Part shown: in pieces, positions 51,617 to 60,270 of the stretch
Layout of the letters: the number at the start of each line of letters is the position of its first letter
Position numbering within the stretch: the first letter of the stretch is position 1
Position numbers and translations under genes: made by a program
The notes under the pieces: model-generated
What the model saw: only the letters and a program-made list of their open reading frames with translations
Told to the model about the DNA's origin: nothing
The model's database searches: none
NCBI GenBank assembly: GCA_032260385.1
Contig: JAVVEL010000013.1
Span: forward strand, 12,487-76,486
Direction of reading: 5' to 3'
DNA: 64,000 bases
Origin: UBA9300 sp032260385
GTDB lineage: Bacteria; Bacteroidota; Bacteroidia; Bacteroidales; VadinHA17

Positions 51617-52445
51617 AAATATAATACTTGCTGCCTTATTTCTCTGGCTCGTATTTTTACCTGCAGCAAAAGCCCAGGAAAACCTTCTGGATTATAACAA
51701 TTCATTGAAATTTGCCAGGTATCTCAGGTCAACAGGACAGTATGGTTTTGCAATGGAAGAATATGAGAGGCTTAACTTCCTGTGGCCCATGGACACAACC
51801 ATAAACATCGAACTGGTACAGGCCTACAGGCTCAACAGGCAATGCGACAGGCTCGATAATGCATTTGACCTGCTGAGAAAGAACATTTACACTCATAATT
51901 CACAGAGGGCAGCAAAGGAATACCTTGCTTTTTCCCTGACATGTAAATCAGGTTCAGACAGGTTTCACTATATTTCTTCCCTGCTTAAGCCGGCTGACAA
52001 AAGCTTCTATGAACTAAGTTATTTCTGGGTGAATGCCGAATACGACTCAGCCTTCGCCTACTGCAATGCTAACAGGGATATTATTATGTTAAATAATCCC
52101 GGCTTATACAGGCTGACCGGTAATTTTGAAGATGAAAAATATAAAAGCCCGGCCCTTGCGGTGATTATGTCGGCTGTGATACCCGGCAGCGGAAAAGCAT
52201 ATTCACAAAGATGGGGTGATGCAGTGGTATCCTTCCTCTTTGTAGGATCCAATGCCTATGCCTCATACCGCGCCTTCAGCAAAAAAGGAGTGAAGAGTGT
52301 TAACGGCTGGATCTTCGGTACCCTGGCATTCAGCTTCTACTCAGCAAACCTGTGGGGCTCGGCTAAAGCTGCCAAATCTTATAACAGTGATCTGCAACAG
52401 AGATATAAGGACAATGCGGAACTTATTATATATAAATCTTTTTAG
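51600..52445 (+). CDS. Exported TPR protein with C-terminal two-helix membrane domain (paralogue A)
   Basis: From ATG 51600 (281 residues) there is a signal peptide (about 1-24), TPR-like helices (ARYLRSTGQYGFAMEEYERL, FWVNAEYDSAFAYCNANRD), then a hydrophobic C-terminal region beginning IPGSGKAYSQRWGDAVVSFL. The pattern PG-x-GK/Q-x-Y recurs in the next protein. Overlaps on both sides (17 and 32 bases) show translational coupling. The function is unknown. Confidence 0.7.
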   Translation: MIRSVRNIILAALFLWLVFLPAAKAQENLLDYNNSLKFARYLRSTGQYGFAMEEYERLNFLWPMDTTINIELVQAYRLNRQCDRLDNAFDLLRKNIYTHNSQRAAKEYLAFSLTCKSGSDRFHYISSLLKPADKSFYELSYFWVNAEYDSAFAYCNANRDIIMLNNPGLYRLTGNFEDEKYKSPALAVIMSAVIPGSGKAYSQRWGDAVVSFLFVGSNAYASYRAFSKKGVKSVNGWIFGTLAFSFYSANLWGSAKAAKSYNSDLQQRYKDNAELIIYKSF

Positions 52446-53268
52446 CCTCTGCCTTTACTTCCCATTGACAGGGCAGGACATTAGTCAGATAAAGGAGTTC
52501 TCCGATGAACATTTCAATGAGGGGAATTACCGGCTTGCCCTGAAGGAATACCAGCGCGTCCTCTTCTTTGATGAACAAAATGAATACGATGAGCTTTACT
52601 TCAGAATAGCTTCAATACATTACATTTTATCAGATTACGATAAGGCCATAAGGTACCTGAACCTGGCTCAGCTGACAGAAAATGACGACAGCCTGAAGGT
52701 TGAAATAACTTTATATAAGGCCCTTTGCAATTTTAAGCTGGGTAACTACCTCGGAGCGATAAATGAACTATATGACATCCCGGATCTCCCCTCCGGATAT
52801 CTGCAGGATAAAAAGAACCTTTACCTGGGAATATGCCATTATGGACTGGATGAATATGAAGATTCACGCGATTATTTTTCCATGATCCTGGACTCTGCCG
52901 GCACTGCAGGAGTAAATACACTGTTCATTCAGCTGGAAGATTATAATAAGAGATTCAGGCCTGAAAAAGTTGAACTGATGAGCATGCTGCTGCCGGGGCT
53001 CGGCCAGGTATATACCGGTAAAGTATTTAACGGTATAAACTCCTTCATCCTGATCAGCGGCGTTACGGTGTATGCTGTAGTCACGGCAGTAAATTATGGC
53101 CTTATAGATGGCCTCCTCGTACTGTCATCATGGTTCTACAGGTATTACTCAGGAGGTTTCACCAATGCCAGGAATTTTGCCGTTCAAAAAATAGAGGATC
53201 AAAAAACCAGTATCTATTCCGAAATATTCAGCCTGATTGAAGAATATCAAAATAATATTGTGAGATGA
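52414..53268 (+). CDS. Exported TPR protein with C-terminal two-helix membrane domain (paralogue B)
   Basis: From ATG 52414 (284 residues) there is a signal peptide (ending PLTGQ) and clearer TPR units (FNEGNYRLALKEYQRVLFFD, SDYDKAIRYLNLAQLTEND, KLGNYLGAINELYDI). The hydrophobic end is LPGLGQVYTGKVFNGINSFI. It shares architecture with the previous gene, so the two likely arose by duplication. Its ATG lies inside the upstream gene and its stop overlaps the next start (ATGA). Confidence 0.7.
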   Translation: MRNLLYINLFSLCLYFPLTGQDISQIKEFSDEHFNEGNYRLALKEYQRVLFFDEQNEYDELYFRIASIHYILSDYDKAIRYLNLAQLTENDDSLKVEITLYKALCNFKLGNYLGAINELYDIPDLPSGYLQDKKNLYLGICHYGLDEYEDSRDYFSMILDSAGTAGVNTLFIQLEDYNKRFRPEKVELMSMLLPGLGQVYTGKVFNGINSFILISGVTVYAVVTAVNYGLIDGLLVLSSWFYRYYSGGFTNARNFAVQKIEDQKTSIYSEIFSLIEEYQNNIVR

Positions 53269-54017
53269 GGGGTAATACTATACACCGGCGAATCAGGTAT
53301 TATCTGTTAATGCTCCTGTGCGGGTTCACCTGTGAATTAGCCGCTTCCTGTTCTGGCGGGACAAGCTTTGAAAAAATATTCGATCTCATTTACAGCCAGC
53401 AGTTCCATGAAGCCTCCCTTGAACTGGACAGTTCAAAAAATGAACTCGACAGGTGGGAATATCACATACTTAGTTTAGACCTAATGTGGTGGGAAGCTCT
53501 TTCCGGTTCTACAAGAGAAGACTATAAACGATTTGAATCAGCTTTAGATGATTATGCCTCAGGTTTAAAAAATGCCCGCGACCCTGACAAACTGGAAGAA
53601 CTGATTACCCTCAGTTATTCATTCCGGCTCGAGGCCATAAAGGGTAATCTGATTCCCATGATGCTGGATTTTTTGAAAATAAATCACCTTATTCAGCATT
53701 TTGATACGGCCGGCCTGGACCCTGCCCGGCAGGAAATCTTCAAAATCTACCTTGCCCTCTTCAATATTGGCAAAAGTAAATTGTTATTCAATAATTCAAG
53801 GATAAAGGAAGAAGCCGTTGAAATCCTCGTGAGCAATCTTGATTCACCCTATCCCGTGTACCGGACCATATCCCGCTACTTCCTTTCAAAAATTTACCTC
53901 GAAGTGGACCCTTCACCTGCCAGGGCAAGGATTTACTGTGAACAATTATGCAGTGCCTATCCTACCAATAAGATCTTTATTTATAACCTGGAAATGTGTA
54001 AAAACCCGGACTTGTAG
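53265..54017 (+). CDS. Exported TPR-like protein, last of the YidD cassette
   Basis: This 250-residue protein has an N-terminal hydrophobic segment (YYLLMLLCGFTCELAASCSGG, with possible lipid attachment at Cys29). The rest is helical (IYSQQFHEASLELDSS, HILSLDLMWWEALS, LEELITLSYSFRLEAIKGN), resembling TPR/SEL1-type solenoids. It overlaps the preceding stop by 4 bases. I do not recognise the family. Confidence 0.6.
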   Translation: MRGNTIHRRIRYYLLMLLCGFTCELAASCSGGTSFEKIFDLIYSQQFHEASLELDSSKNELDRWEYHILSLDLMWWEALSGSTREDYKRFESALDDYASGLKNARDPDKLEELITLSYSFRLEAIKGNLIPMMLDFLKINHLIQHFDTAGLDPARQEIFKIYLALFNIGKSKLLFNNSRIKEEAVEILVSNLDSPYPVYRTISRYFLSKIYLEVDPSPARARIYCEQLCSAYPTNKIFIYNLEMCKNPDL

Positions 54018-54348
54018 CATAGAGCAAGAGCCTGGAATAAGTCATTTGACTTAAATATATATTCGAGTAAATTGATTATCACGTCTTTTTAATATTTGTG
54101 TTTAGTCACGGTTCAAGCTACAAACTCCCTAAATATTTAATCTTTAAAACAATTGTATATTTCTGTTGAATTTTCTAATTTGTAGGTCGCATTGCATTAT
54201 AATTAGCTTTCAAAGGGGTTTTTATTCCCCGGGAACAGATATCAATGAAAACTTCATTCTCATACATAGGAATAATAAGCCAATCAAAGTGTATTTAACA
54301 TACTGTTAAAGGCTAAATAAAGATATTCTAAACATAATAAGTGGAGAC
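54018..54348. other. AT-rich non-coding spacer at the left edge of the accessory patch
   Basis: These 331 bases contain no supported ORF. They are visibly more AT-rich than the flanking cassette. The only structure I see is a short hairpin GGGG (54215-54218) with CCCC (54227-54230). No tRNA, repeat pair or promoter match was found. Confidence 0.6.
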
Positions 54349-54837
54349 ATGACCAATCAAAATCAAGAATGTTGTCCTGAATTTGAAACAAGCAAATGGG
54401 ATGAAAAGGATTTTTCATGGGACAACAAACCTTTCATTAGAGAATCTATTCCAACATTCTTTCATATTCCTTTACCACCAATGATTGGGGGGAAAATGAA
54501 AAAGATGAATGAATTAGCGGATAAAGCACAAGCTAATATTCCCGACTTAACAGAAGCTTTAATACTTTTTCATGACCCATCTCCATTCAAATCAGAGATT
54601 TACTACTCTGTTACAAAAGAAGTAGAAGGGGCTAAAAATATTGGGCTTTCAGGAAATTTTATCTCCGGCGTTTTTGATGGTCCCTATAATTCTGTTCCGA
54701 AACACGTAAAAGAGATGGATAGCCGTTTGGCAAACAAAAATCAAAAAGCCAAAGACTACTATATTCATTATGCATACTGCCCAAAGTGTGCCAGAAAATT
54801 CGGACATAACTACATGATTCTTTTTGCACAGGTTTAA
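54349..54837 (+). CDS. Small CCPEF-type conserved protein (hydrolase/GyrI-like annotation)
   Basis: This 162-residue cytosolic protein has paired cysteines at the N-terminus (ECCPEFETSKWDEKDFSWD) and a CPKC pair near the C-terminus (YCPKCARKFGHNYMILFAQV). The middle includes KMKKMNELADKAQANIPDL and LSGNFISGVFDGPY. These features mark a small family, scattered in Firmicutes and Bacteroidota, often labelled hydrolase or GyrI-like without proof. The codon use is more AT-rich than in neighbouring genes, consistent with recent transfer. Confidence 0.65.
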   Translation: MTNQNQECCPEFETSKWDEKDFSWDNKPFIRESIPTFFHIPLPPMIGGKMKKMNELADKAQANIPDLTEALILFHDPSPFKSEIYYSVTKEVEGAKNIGLSGNFISGVFDGPYNSVPKHVKEMDSRLANKNQKAKDYYIHYAYCPKCARKFGHNYMILFAQV

Positions 54838-55042
54838 ATTGTTCTTAAAGTTTCAGGTGGGTATATATCAAGTGGTAAATATGACCTGATGAATATTTTC
54901 CATCATAACTTACCCATGGTGATAGTTCATTTCTTCAGGCAACAGTTCAGGGGAAAAAGGGACTTCGACATAAAGGTATATGGATGAGCTTAATAATTAT
55001 TAAACAAGTTACACCTAATCAGAATAAGAGGAAAATACACTT

Positions 55043-56145
55043 AGAAATAATTTACTGTTTACCGGGCTGATCTTGGCAATACTGTTAAGCTGCAACAGTG
55101 TAAATGAGAACAATTCAAAGAATAATACTAAAAATCATTCATTTGAGTAGACCATTTCAAGTCCAGGCAATGAAGGCATAGATTCGATTAAAATTGATTC
55201 TATTCTTAAAGAGATATCCTCGGGTGAATATGGATTGATAGACCATTTAATGATTATTAGAAATGGAAAACTCATCTTTGATAAGCATTACAAAAACAAT
55301 TATGATTCAATTGCCCAACTTTATGACACCGTAAACTACCCCACAAACTTTCAGTATAATTATGACCATCCTGATTGGCACCCGTATTACAAAGGAACAA
55401 ATTTACACACACTTCAGTCCTGTACAAAGAGCATTACCTCACTTTTAATAGGTATAGCCATTGATGAAGAGCTGATCCCGGATACAGATATGAAGGTAAT
55501 GAAACTCTTTGATTCATATAATACAGCGCAGGAAGATACTCTGAAAAGCTTCATCACTCTTCAGGATCTTCTTACTATGAGGGGAGGATTCAAATGGGTG
55601 AAGATTTACCTTATTTTGACCCGGAGAATAGTTGCTATATCTTAGAAAGTAAAGAGAATTGGTTAGATTATATTTTAGAGTTGACAATGGACACCATTCC
55701 GGGAACCAAGTTTGTATATAACGGCGGAATAACGGTATTGCTGGGCGAAATAATCAGGATAAAGACAGGGATGCGAATCGATAAATGGGCAGAAGAAAAA
55801 CTTTTTAAGCCTTTGGACACCACAGAGTATTACTGGAAAGTAAGTTCAAACGGTGAGGTGGATACAGAAGGAGGATTATACCTTTCAATATATGATTTCG
55901 CAAAAATGGGACAATTGATTCTGAATACTGGCACATGGCGGGGTAAAAAAGTGATCTCAGAAAAATGGCTGAAGGAATCTACCAGTCCACAGGTAAAACT
56001 CGATGAGTTTGATTGGTATGGGTATCAATGGTCACTTTGGAATCCTAAAAAAGACGATTATCAATTACTTTACGCAAGCGGATTCGGAGGCCAAATTCTT
56101 TTCATTGACAAACAGAACAACTTGCTAACAGTTTTGAATAGGTGA
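55043..56145 (+). pseudogene. Serine hydrolase (class C beta-lactamase family), decayed
   Basis: The frame can be followed from a lipoprotein-like signal (LLFTGLILAILLSC) without any start codon, through an in-frame TAG at 55148-55150, to the serine hydrolase domain (LMIIRNGKLIFDKHY, LQSCTKSITSLLIGIAIDE with the nucleophile serine in SxxK-like TKSI). A -1 shift is then needed at AAATGGGTG (about 55591-55599). The second frame continues GEDLPYFDPENSCYI, TKFVYNGGITVLLGEI and YASGFGGQILFID, ending early. Three or more lesions indicate a real pseudogene; the parts would add to about 360 residues. Confidence 0.85.
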
Positions 56146-56308
56146 AATATTCACGGAAGTTCAAAAAAAAGCCACTATACAATCCTAATTTTAGTTTCCG
56201 AAGCGATTATTAATTAAAAAACTAGGTGTCATGCGATATGTGCTATTTTAGGCTCAACAAAAACTAAACCAAGGCTGATATAAAGGAATTTTGTACATTT
56301 GAAACATA

Positions 56309-56611
56309 ATGCATTCAAAGGAAGACATATTGAGATTTTTGGCTGACAATAAAGAATTCTTTAAAAAAGCCTTCGGAATTATCAGAATCGGTCTGTTTGG
56401 TTCATACTCCAGGGGAGATCAAACTAAACTGAGTGATATTGATTTGGTTGTGGAATTTGAACCAGGTACTGAAAACTTATTTGAAAAGAAACTTGAACTT
56501 AAAAAATTCATTTCCGATGAGCTGGGTGTAACCACAGACATTTGCAGGGAGAAATACATAAAAAAACGAATCCGTTCAAATATAATTCGTGAAACCGAGT
56601 ATGCATATTAA
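56309..56611 (+). CDS. mntA: MntA-type nucleotidyltransferase antitoxin
   Basis: This 100-residue MNT-domain protein has GSYSRGDQTKLSDID (GS-x10-D-x-D), the catalytic nucleotidyltransferase motif, preceded by IIRIGLFG. In characterised pairs the MNT protein adds AMP to a tyrosine of HepT and so neutralises it. A TACATTTG element (56294-56301) lies just upstream. The gene overlaps hepT by 11 bases. Confidence 0.9.
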   Translation: MHSKEDILRFLADNKEFFKKAFGIIRIGLFGSYSRGDQTKLSDIDLVVEFEPGTENLFEKKLELKKFISDELGVTTDICREKYIKKRIRSNIIRETEYAY

Positions 56612-56936
56612 AGACCAAAATAGATTGGAGAGTATTCTTGATGCAATACTTAAAATTGAATCATATACAGAACAATTTCAGGATGCAGATCAGTTGAATG
56701 ACAATAACATTGCATTTGACGCAACGATGATGAATTTCGTGATAATTGGTGAAATGGTAGTAAAACTCAGTGATGGTTTTAAGGACAGATACACTGAAAT
56801 AGAATGGCATAAAATAAAAGGATTAAGAAACATTGCTGCTCATGATTATTTTGGCATTGACGCTGAGGAAGTGTGGCAAATAATCCACGGCAATCTGCCT
56901 GAACTGAAAAAATTCATTAAAAAACACATCGAATAA
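56601..56936 (+). CDS. hepT: HepT-like toxin (DUF86/HEPN)
   Basis: From ATG 56601 (111 residues) the protein has the HEPN toxin motif R-x4-H-x-Y as RNIAAHDYFGI near the C-terminus. The helices before it include LESILDAILKIESYTEQF and FVIIGEMVVKLSDGF. HepT proteins are ribonucleases or tRNA-targeting toxins controlled by MntA. A GTG at 56589 is a possible alternative start. The pair sits in the AT-rich patch next to tRNA-Phe. Confidence 0.9.
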   Translation: MHIKDQNRLESILDAILKIESYTEQFQDADQLNDNNIAFDATMMNFVIIGEMVVKLSDGFKDRYTEIEWHKIKGLRNIAAHDYFGIDAEEVWQIIHGNLPELKKFIKKHIE

Positions 56937-57099
56937 ATAAACAGCACAGAAAGCATATGAAGTTAACTTATAATTGGTTGAAATAATGTGCTTTGAAAAC
57001 AAGTGCGAAACTTTAATTAATAATTGAAATCAGATTCTATCAGACCAATTGTTTTCTACATTTTAAAAACCGTCAACACTTCCGTCAACACCTAAAAGC

Positions 57100-57131
57100 A
57101 AAAATCCCGCAAGTCATTGACTATGCGGGAT
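57100..57131 (-). terminator. Rho-independent terminator of tRNA-Phe
   Basis: On the minus strand ATCCCGCA (57131-57124) pairs with TGCGGGAT (57111-57104), and the stem runs into a TTTTT-type tract. It starts about 17 bases after the tRNA 3' end. Confidence 0.75.
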
Positions 57132-57147
57132 CTGCGTTTTAAGAGTG

Positions 57148-57220
57148 TGGTGCCACCTGGAATTGAACCAGGGACACCAGGATTTTCAGTCCTGTGCTCT
57201 ACCAACTGAGCTATGGCACC
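57148..57220 (-). tRNA. trnF: tRNA-Phe (anticodon GAA)
   Basis: The 73-base minus-strand sequence folds as a cloverleaf. Acceptor stem GGTGCCA pairs with TGGCACC. The D-loop is CTCAGTTGGTAGAG. The anticodon loop is CTGAAAA (GAA) in the stem AGGA/TCCT. The T-arm is CCTGG-TTCAATT-CCAGG. The discriminator base is A and CCA is not encoded. It lies at the right edge of the accessory patch. Confidence 0.97.
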
Positions 57221-57372
57221 AACTTTTCGGATTGCAAATATAATCCGCATTTTCATACGTTTAAAATTTTAAGCAAAAAATTTTTATTTTTTTCGTTCTC
57301 ATTGTAAGCATATAATTCACCTCCCCCCCACAGAACTACAAACCCGGTATCTTTAATTATTTTCCATAAAGG

Positions 57373-57404
57373 TTTTATCATGTGCCCGCCAAACACTAAC
57401 TTTG
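57373..57404 (+). promoter_or_regulatory. Bacteroidota-type promoter for the M16 peptidase gene
   Basis: TTTT (57373-57376), a 20-base spacer and TAACTTTG (57397-57404) fit the consensus with one -33 mismatch. The ATG follows 20 bases after the -7 element. Confidence 0.5.
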
Positions 57405-57423
57405 CAGCCTTATCCAATTATAT

Positions 57424-58647
57424 ATGAATTTATTACATCATACACTGCCGAACGGGATACGCCTTGTCCATAAAACTGTTCCTAACATGATCGCTCATGC
57501 CGGGGTAATAATAAATACAGGCTCAAGGGACGAGAAGGAGGAAGAACACGGTATGGCTCATTTTGTTGAACATATGCTGTTCAAGGGTACGGGAAGACGA
57601 AAAACATACCATATCCTCAGCAGCCTGGAAGACCGTGGCGGTGAACTGAACGCTTATACCACCAAGGAAGAAACAGCCATATACGGCTCCTTCCTGAAAC
57701 ATGACTATAATAAAGCCTTCGATATAATAAGCGATGTCCTGTTTAATTCAATATTCCCTGAAAAGGAAATACTGAAAGAAAAAGAGGTAATAATTGAAGA
57801 AATAAATTCATACAGGGATACTCCGTCCGAACTTATCTTTGACGATTTTGAGGAAATGATATTTGAAGGGGCCCCGATTGGAAGGAATATACTCGGATCA
57901 GAAAAATCACTCCATAATTTCAACCGCAGCATGATCCATGATTTCATGAATAATAATTATAACCCTTCAGGAATGGTGGTGTGCTCAATTGGCAATATCA
58001 GGGAAAAACAACTCATTAAACTGTTTGAGAAATATTTCAGTGACATACCGGCTAAACAAACAATAAGGGATAGAACAGCATTCACCACATACAAACCAAA
58101 GCATAAAACCCTGGGCAAAAATACATGGCAGGACCACTGCATAATAGGTAATATTGCCTATAATGTAAGAGATAAAAAACGCCTGGCCTTGTTCCTGCTG
58201 AATAATATACTTGGCGGACAGGGAATGAACTCTCGCCTTAACCTGTCGCTCAGGGAAAAGAAGGGCTTTGCTTATAATGTTGAATCAAATTATACACCCT
58301 ATTGTGATAGCGGTGTATTCCTGATATACTTCGGGACCGATGAAAAAAACAGGCAGAAAAGTATCGGAATAGCAATGAAAGAACTTAAGCGCCTTCGTGA
58401 TCAAAGGCTTGGCAGAACCCAGCTGCAAAAAGCAAAAAACCAGATAAAAGGAAATATTGCCAGGGGCAGGGAAATCCACGAAAACCTTATGCTGGCAATG
58501 GGGAAAAACATCCTCCTGTTTGACAGGATGGAATCAACAGAAAGCCTCTACGAAAAAATTGACCTGCTTTCACCATCAGACCTGCTGGAAATCGCAAACG
58601 AGGTATTTTCAGAAAACTTGCTTTCAACACTTATCTACACCAAATGA
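57424..58647 (+). CDS. M16 family zinc metallopeptidase
   Basis: This 407-residue protein has the inverted zinc motif HFVEHMLFKG (His46, Glu49, His50) after EEEHGMA and a downstream glutamate-rich helix (KEVIIEEINSYRDTPSE). The C-terminal half includes the R/Y substrate-binding region GQGMNSRLNLSLREKKGFAY. It is the single-domain bacterial form of processing peptidase-like enzymes, probably a dimer. It has no signal peptide and is likely cytosolic. The stop overlaps the next start (ATGATG). Confidence 0.93.
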   Translation: MNLLHHTLPNGIRLVHKTVPNMIAHAGVIINTGSRDEKEEEHGMAHFVEHMLFKGTGRRKTYHILSSLEDRGGELNAYTTKEETAIYGSFLKHDYNKAFDIISDVLFNSIFPEKEILKEKEVIIEEINSYRDTPSELIFDDFEEMIFEGAPIGRNILGSEKSLHNFNRSMIHDFMNNNYNPSGMVVCSIGNIREKQLIKLFEKYFSDIPAKQTIRDRTAFTTYKPKHKTLGKNTWQDHCIIGNIAYNVRDKKRLALFLLNNILGGQGMNSRLNLSLREKKGFAYNVESNYTPYCDSGVFLIYFGTDEKNRQKSIGIAMKELKRLRDQRLGRTQLQKAKNQIKGNIARGREIHENLMLAMGKNILLFDRMESTESLYEKIDLLSPSDLLEIANEVFSENLLSTLIYTK

Positions 58648-59276
58648 TGGAAATAGATATCGAAAAATATATACTTGAAATAAGCTCTCCGGAAGATGAG
58701 ATCCTGAATGAACTGTACAGGCAAACTCATAACTCTGTGATCAATCCCAATATGATCTCCGGACATATCCAGGGCAAATTTCTTGAAATGCTGGTCAGCA
58801 TGATCAGGCCTGCAACGATGCTTGAGATCGGAACTTATACAGGCTATTCTGCCATTAGCATGGCCAGGGCTCTGCCAGAGGGAGGCATTTTGCATACCAT
58901 CGAGATCAATGATGAACTGGAAGATATCTGCAGGGAATATATTAGCAGGTCTGGACTGCAAAATAAAATTGTACTGCATACAGGTGATGCACTTGAGATA
59001 TTGAAAAAGCTTGACCTCTCATTCGACCTTATTTTTATTGATGGAGATAAAAGACAGTATCCGGAATATTATGGACTTGCCATTAAGAAACTCAATCAAA
59101 ATGGCTATATCATCGCCGATAATGTTTTATGGGATGGTAAGGTAACCGATCCTTCTCAGAACGATCCCATGACAGAAGGAATTCGCAAGTTTAACCGGCT
59201 GGTTAAAGAAGATCAGGATATTGAGAAAATAATAATCCCTGCCAGGGATGGCCTGATGATTATACGCAGACTTTAG
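58644..59276 (+). CDS. Class I SAM-dependent O-methyltransferase (caffeoyl-CoA OMT-like)
   Basis: This 210-residue protein is the usual length of the bacterial OMT family. It has PATMLEIGTYTGYSAISMA (AdoMet motif I), LIFIDGDKRQYPEYYG (metal-binding aspartate) and YIIADNVLWDGKVTDP (second metal site). The methyl acceptor is unknown. It is translationally coupled to the M16 gene by an ATGATG overlap, an arrangement I know from related genomes. Confidence 0.92.
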   Translation: MMEIDIEKYILEISSPEDEILNELYRQTHNSVINPNMISGHIQGKFLEMLVSMIRPATMLEIGTYTGYSAISMARALPEGGILHTIEINDELEDICREYISRSGLQNKIVLHTGDALEILKKLDLSFDLIFIDGDKRQYPEYYGLAIKKLNQNGYIIADNVLWDGKVTDPSQNDPMTEGIRKFNRLVKEDQDIEKIIIPARDGLMIIRRL

Positions 59277-59280
59277 TCCG

Positions 59281-59490
59281 CTAGTCTTCAGCCTCGGGAG
59301 ACTCAAGCTCGCCTGTAATCTCTTTTATCCTGATAGCATTGATCTCTTTTGATACCGTTGTGAGATTCATCATAATGGTCTTATACTCAGGGTACTTCTT
59401 ATATTTCTCCCTCATGGTGTACATGATGTTCAGAACCATCTTCTGAAGATTTTCGCTGGTATCAAATTGTTTGTCACTGTCAGATGCCAT
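59281..59490 (-). CDS. Small conserved hypothetical protein
   Basis: This 69-residue hydrophilic protein (MASDSDKQFDTSENLQKMVL, then TMREKYKKYPEYKTIMMNLT) is likely all-helical. It is convergent with the methyltransferase gene, separated by four bases. No known motif is seen. The upstream region towards 59665 has no obvious promoter match. Confidence 0.6.
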   Translation of the reverse strand: MASDSDKQFDTSENLQKMVLNIMYTMREKYKKYPEYKTIMMNLTTVSKEINAIRIKEITGELESPEAED

Positions 59491-59664
59491 TTTTTTGCTT
59501 TTTAGTAGTTATTCAAAATGTCCGGCCTGCAAAGATAATACAATTTAATACTTCAACGATGCAACTCTTTTACTGGTACAGTTTTTGTTTTAACTTAGAT
59601 GCATGGGTCGGGATGTATCAAGGATTAATTTTATCCTGGCCCGGTAAATCAAAAAATATATATC

Positions 59665-60225
59665 ATGGGAAAAAACATCATATTCAGAACATTCCTGCTT
59701 GCAGCCATGGCTCTGATTATTACATCAGGACTGTCGGCTCAATATTACCAGGCAACAACAAAATCGGTTACAAGACTGTTCGGAGATAAGGGAAATGCCA
59801 GTACTGTTATTGCATATATTAAAGCAGATACTACTCTAAATGTTCTTATAGTGGAAGAAGACTACCTGAAAGTTATCTATGGAGAAACAGAAGGATGGAT
59901 ATCGACCGACAAAGTCACCCTTAGAAATACTGAAGGAGAAATCCTTCAGGTGGGTGAACAGGCTGAACAGCCCGTTCAGCAGCAACAACCTGCTGACAGG
60001 TGGACAATGCTAAGTGGCAAATATGATGCAAAAACGGCCAGGGCCATTTATGAAAACAAGATATGGAAGGGAATGACCAATGATATGGTCTTCGACAGCT
60101 GGGGTAAGCCGCTCAGGGTAGACAGGCTGATTAAGGGAGCCGATATCCAGGAGAGATGGATATATCCCGAATCCTACGTGATCTTTGATGACGACATACT
60201 TATCCAGTGGGGGCCGGTGAGATAA
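59665..60225 (+). CDS. Exported SH3-like domain protein
   Basis: This 186-residue protein has a signal peptide (1-25, LSAQ). It then has a bacterial SH3-type beta barrel (RLFGDKGNASTVIAYIKAD, LKVIYGETEGWISTDKVTL) and a polar linker (QPVQQQQP). The C-terminal region contains KIWKGMTNDMVFDSWGKP and a repeated WIYPESYVIFDDD strand. That last part resembles the small SmpA/OmlA-like fold. It is probably periplasmic. It ends 45 bases before the SGNH gene. Confidence 0.7.
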   Translation: MGKNIIFRTFLLAAMALIITSGLSAQYYQATTKSVTRLFGDKGNASTVIAYIKADTTLNVLIVEEDYLKVIYGETEGWISTDKVTLRNTEGEILQVGEQAEQPVQQQQPADRWTMLSGKYDAKTARAIYENKIWKGMTNDMVFDSWGKPLRVDRLIKGADIQERWIYPESYVIFDDDILIQWGPVR

Positions 60226-60270
60226 ATATGCTAACTTGATGGCTATTACCAATCAATAAATTATAAGGTG

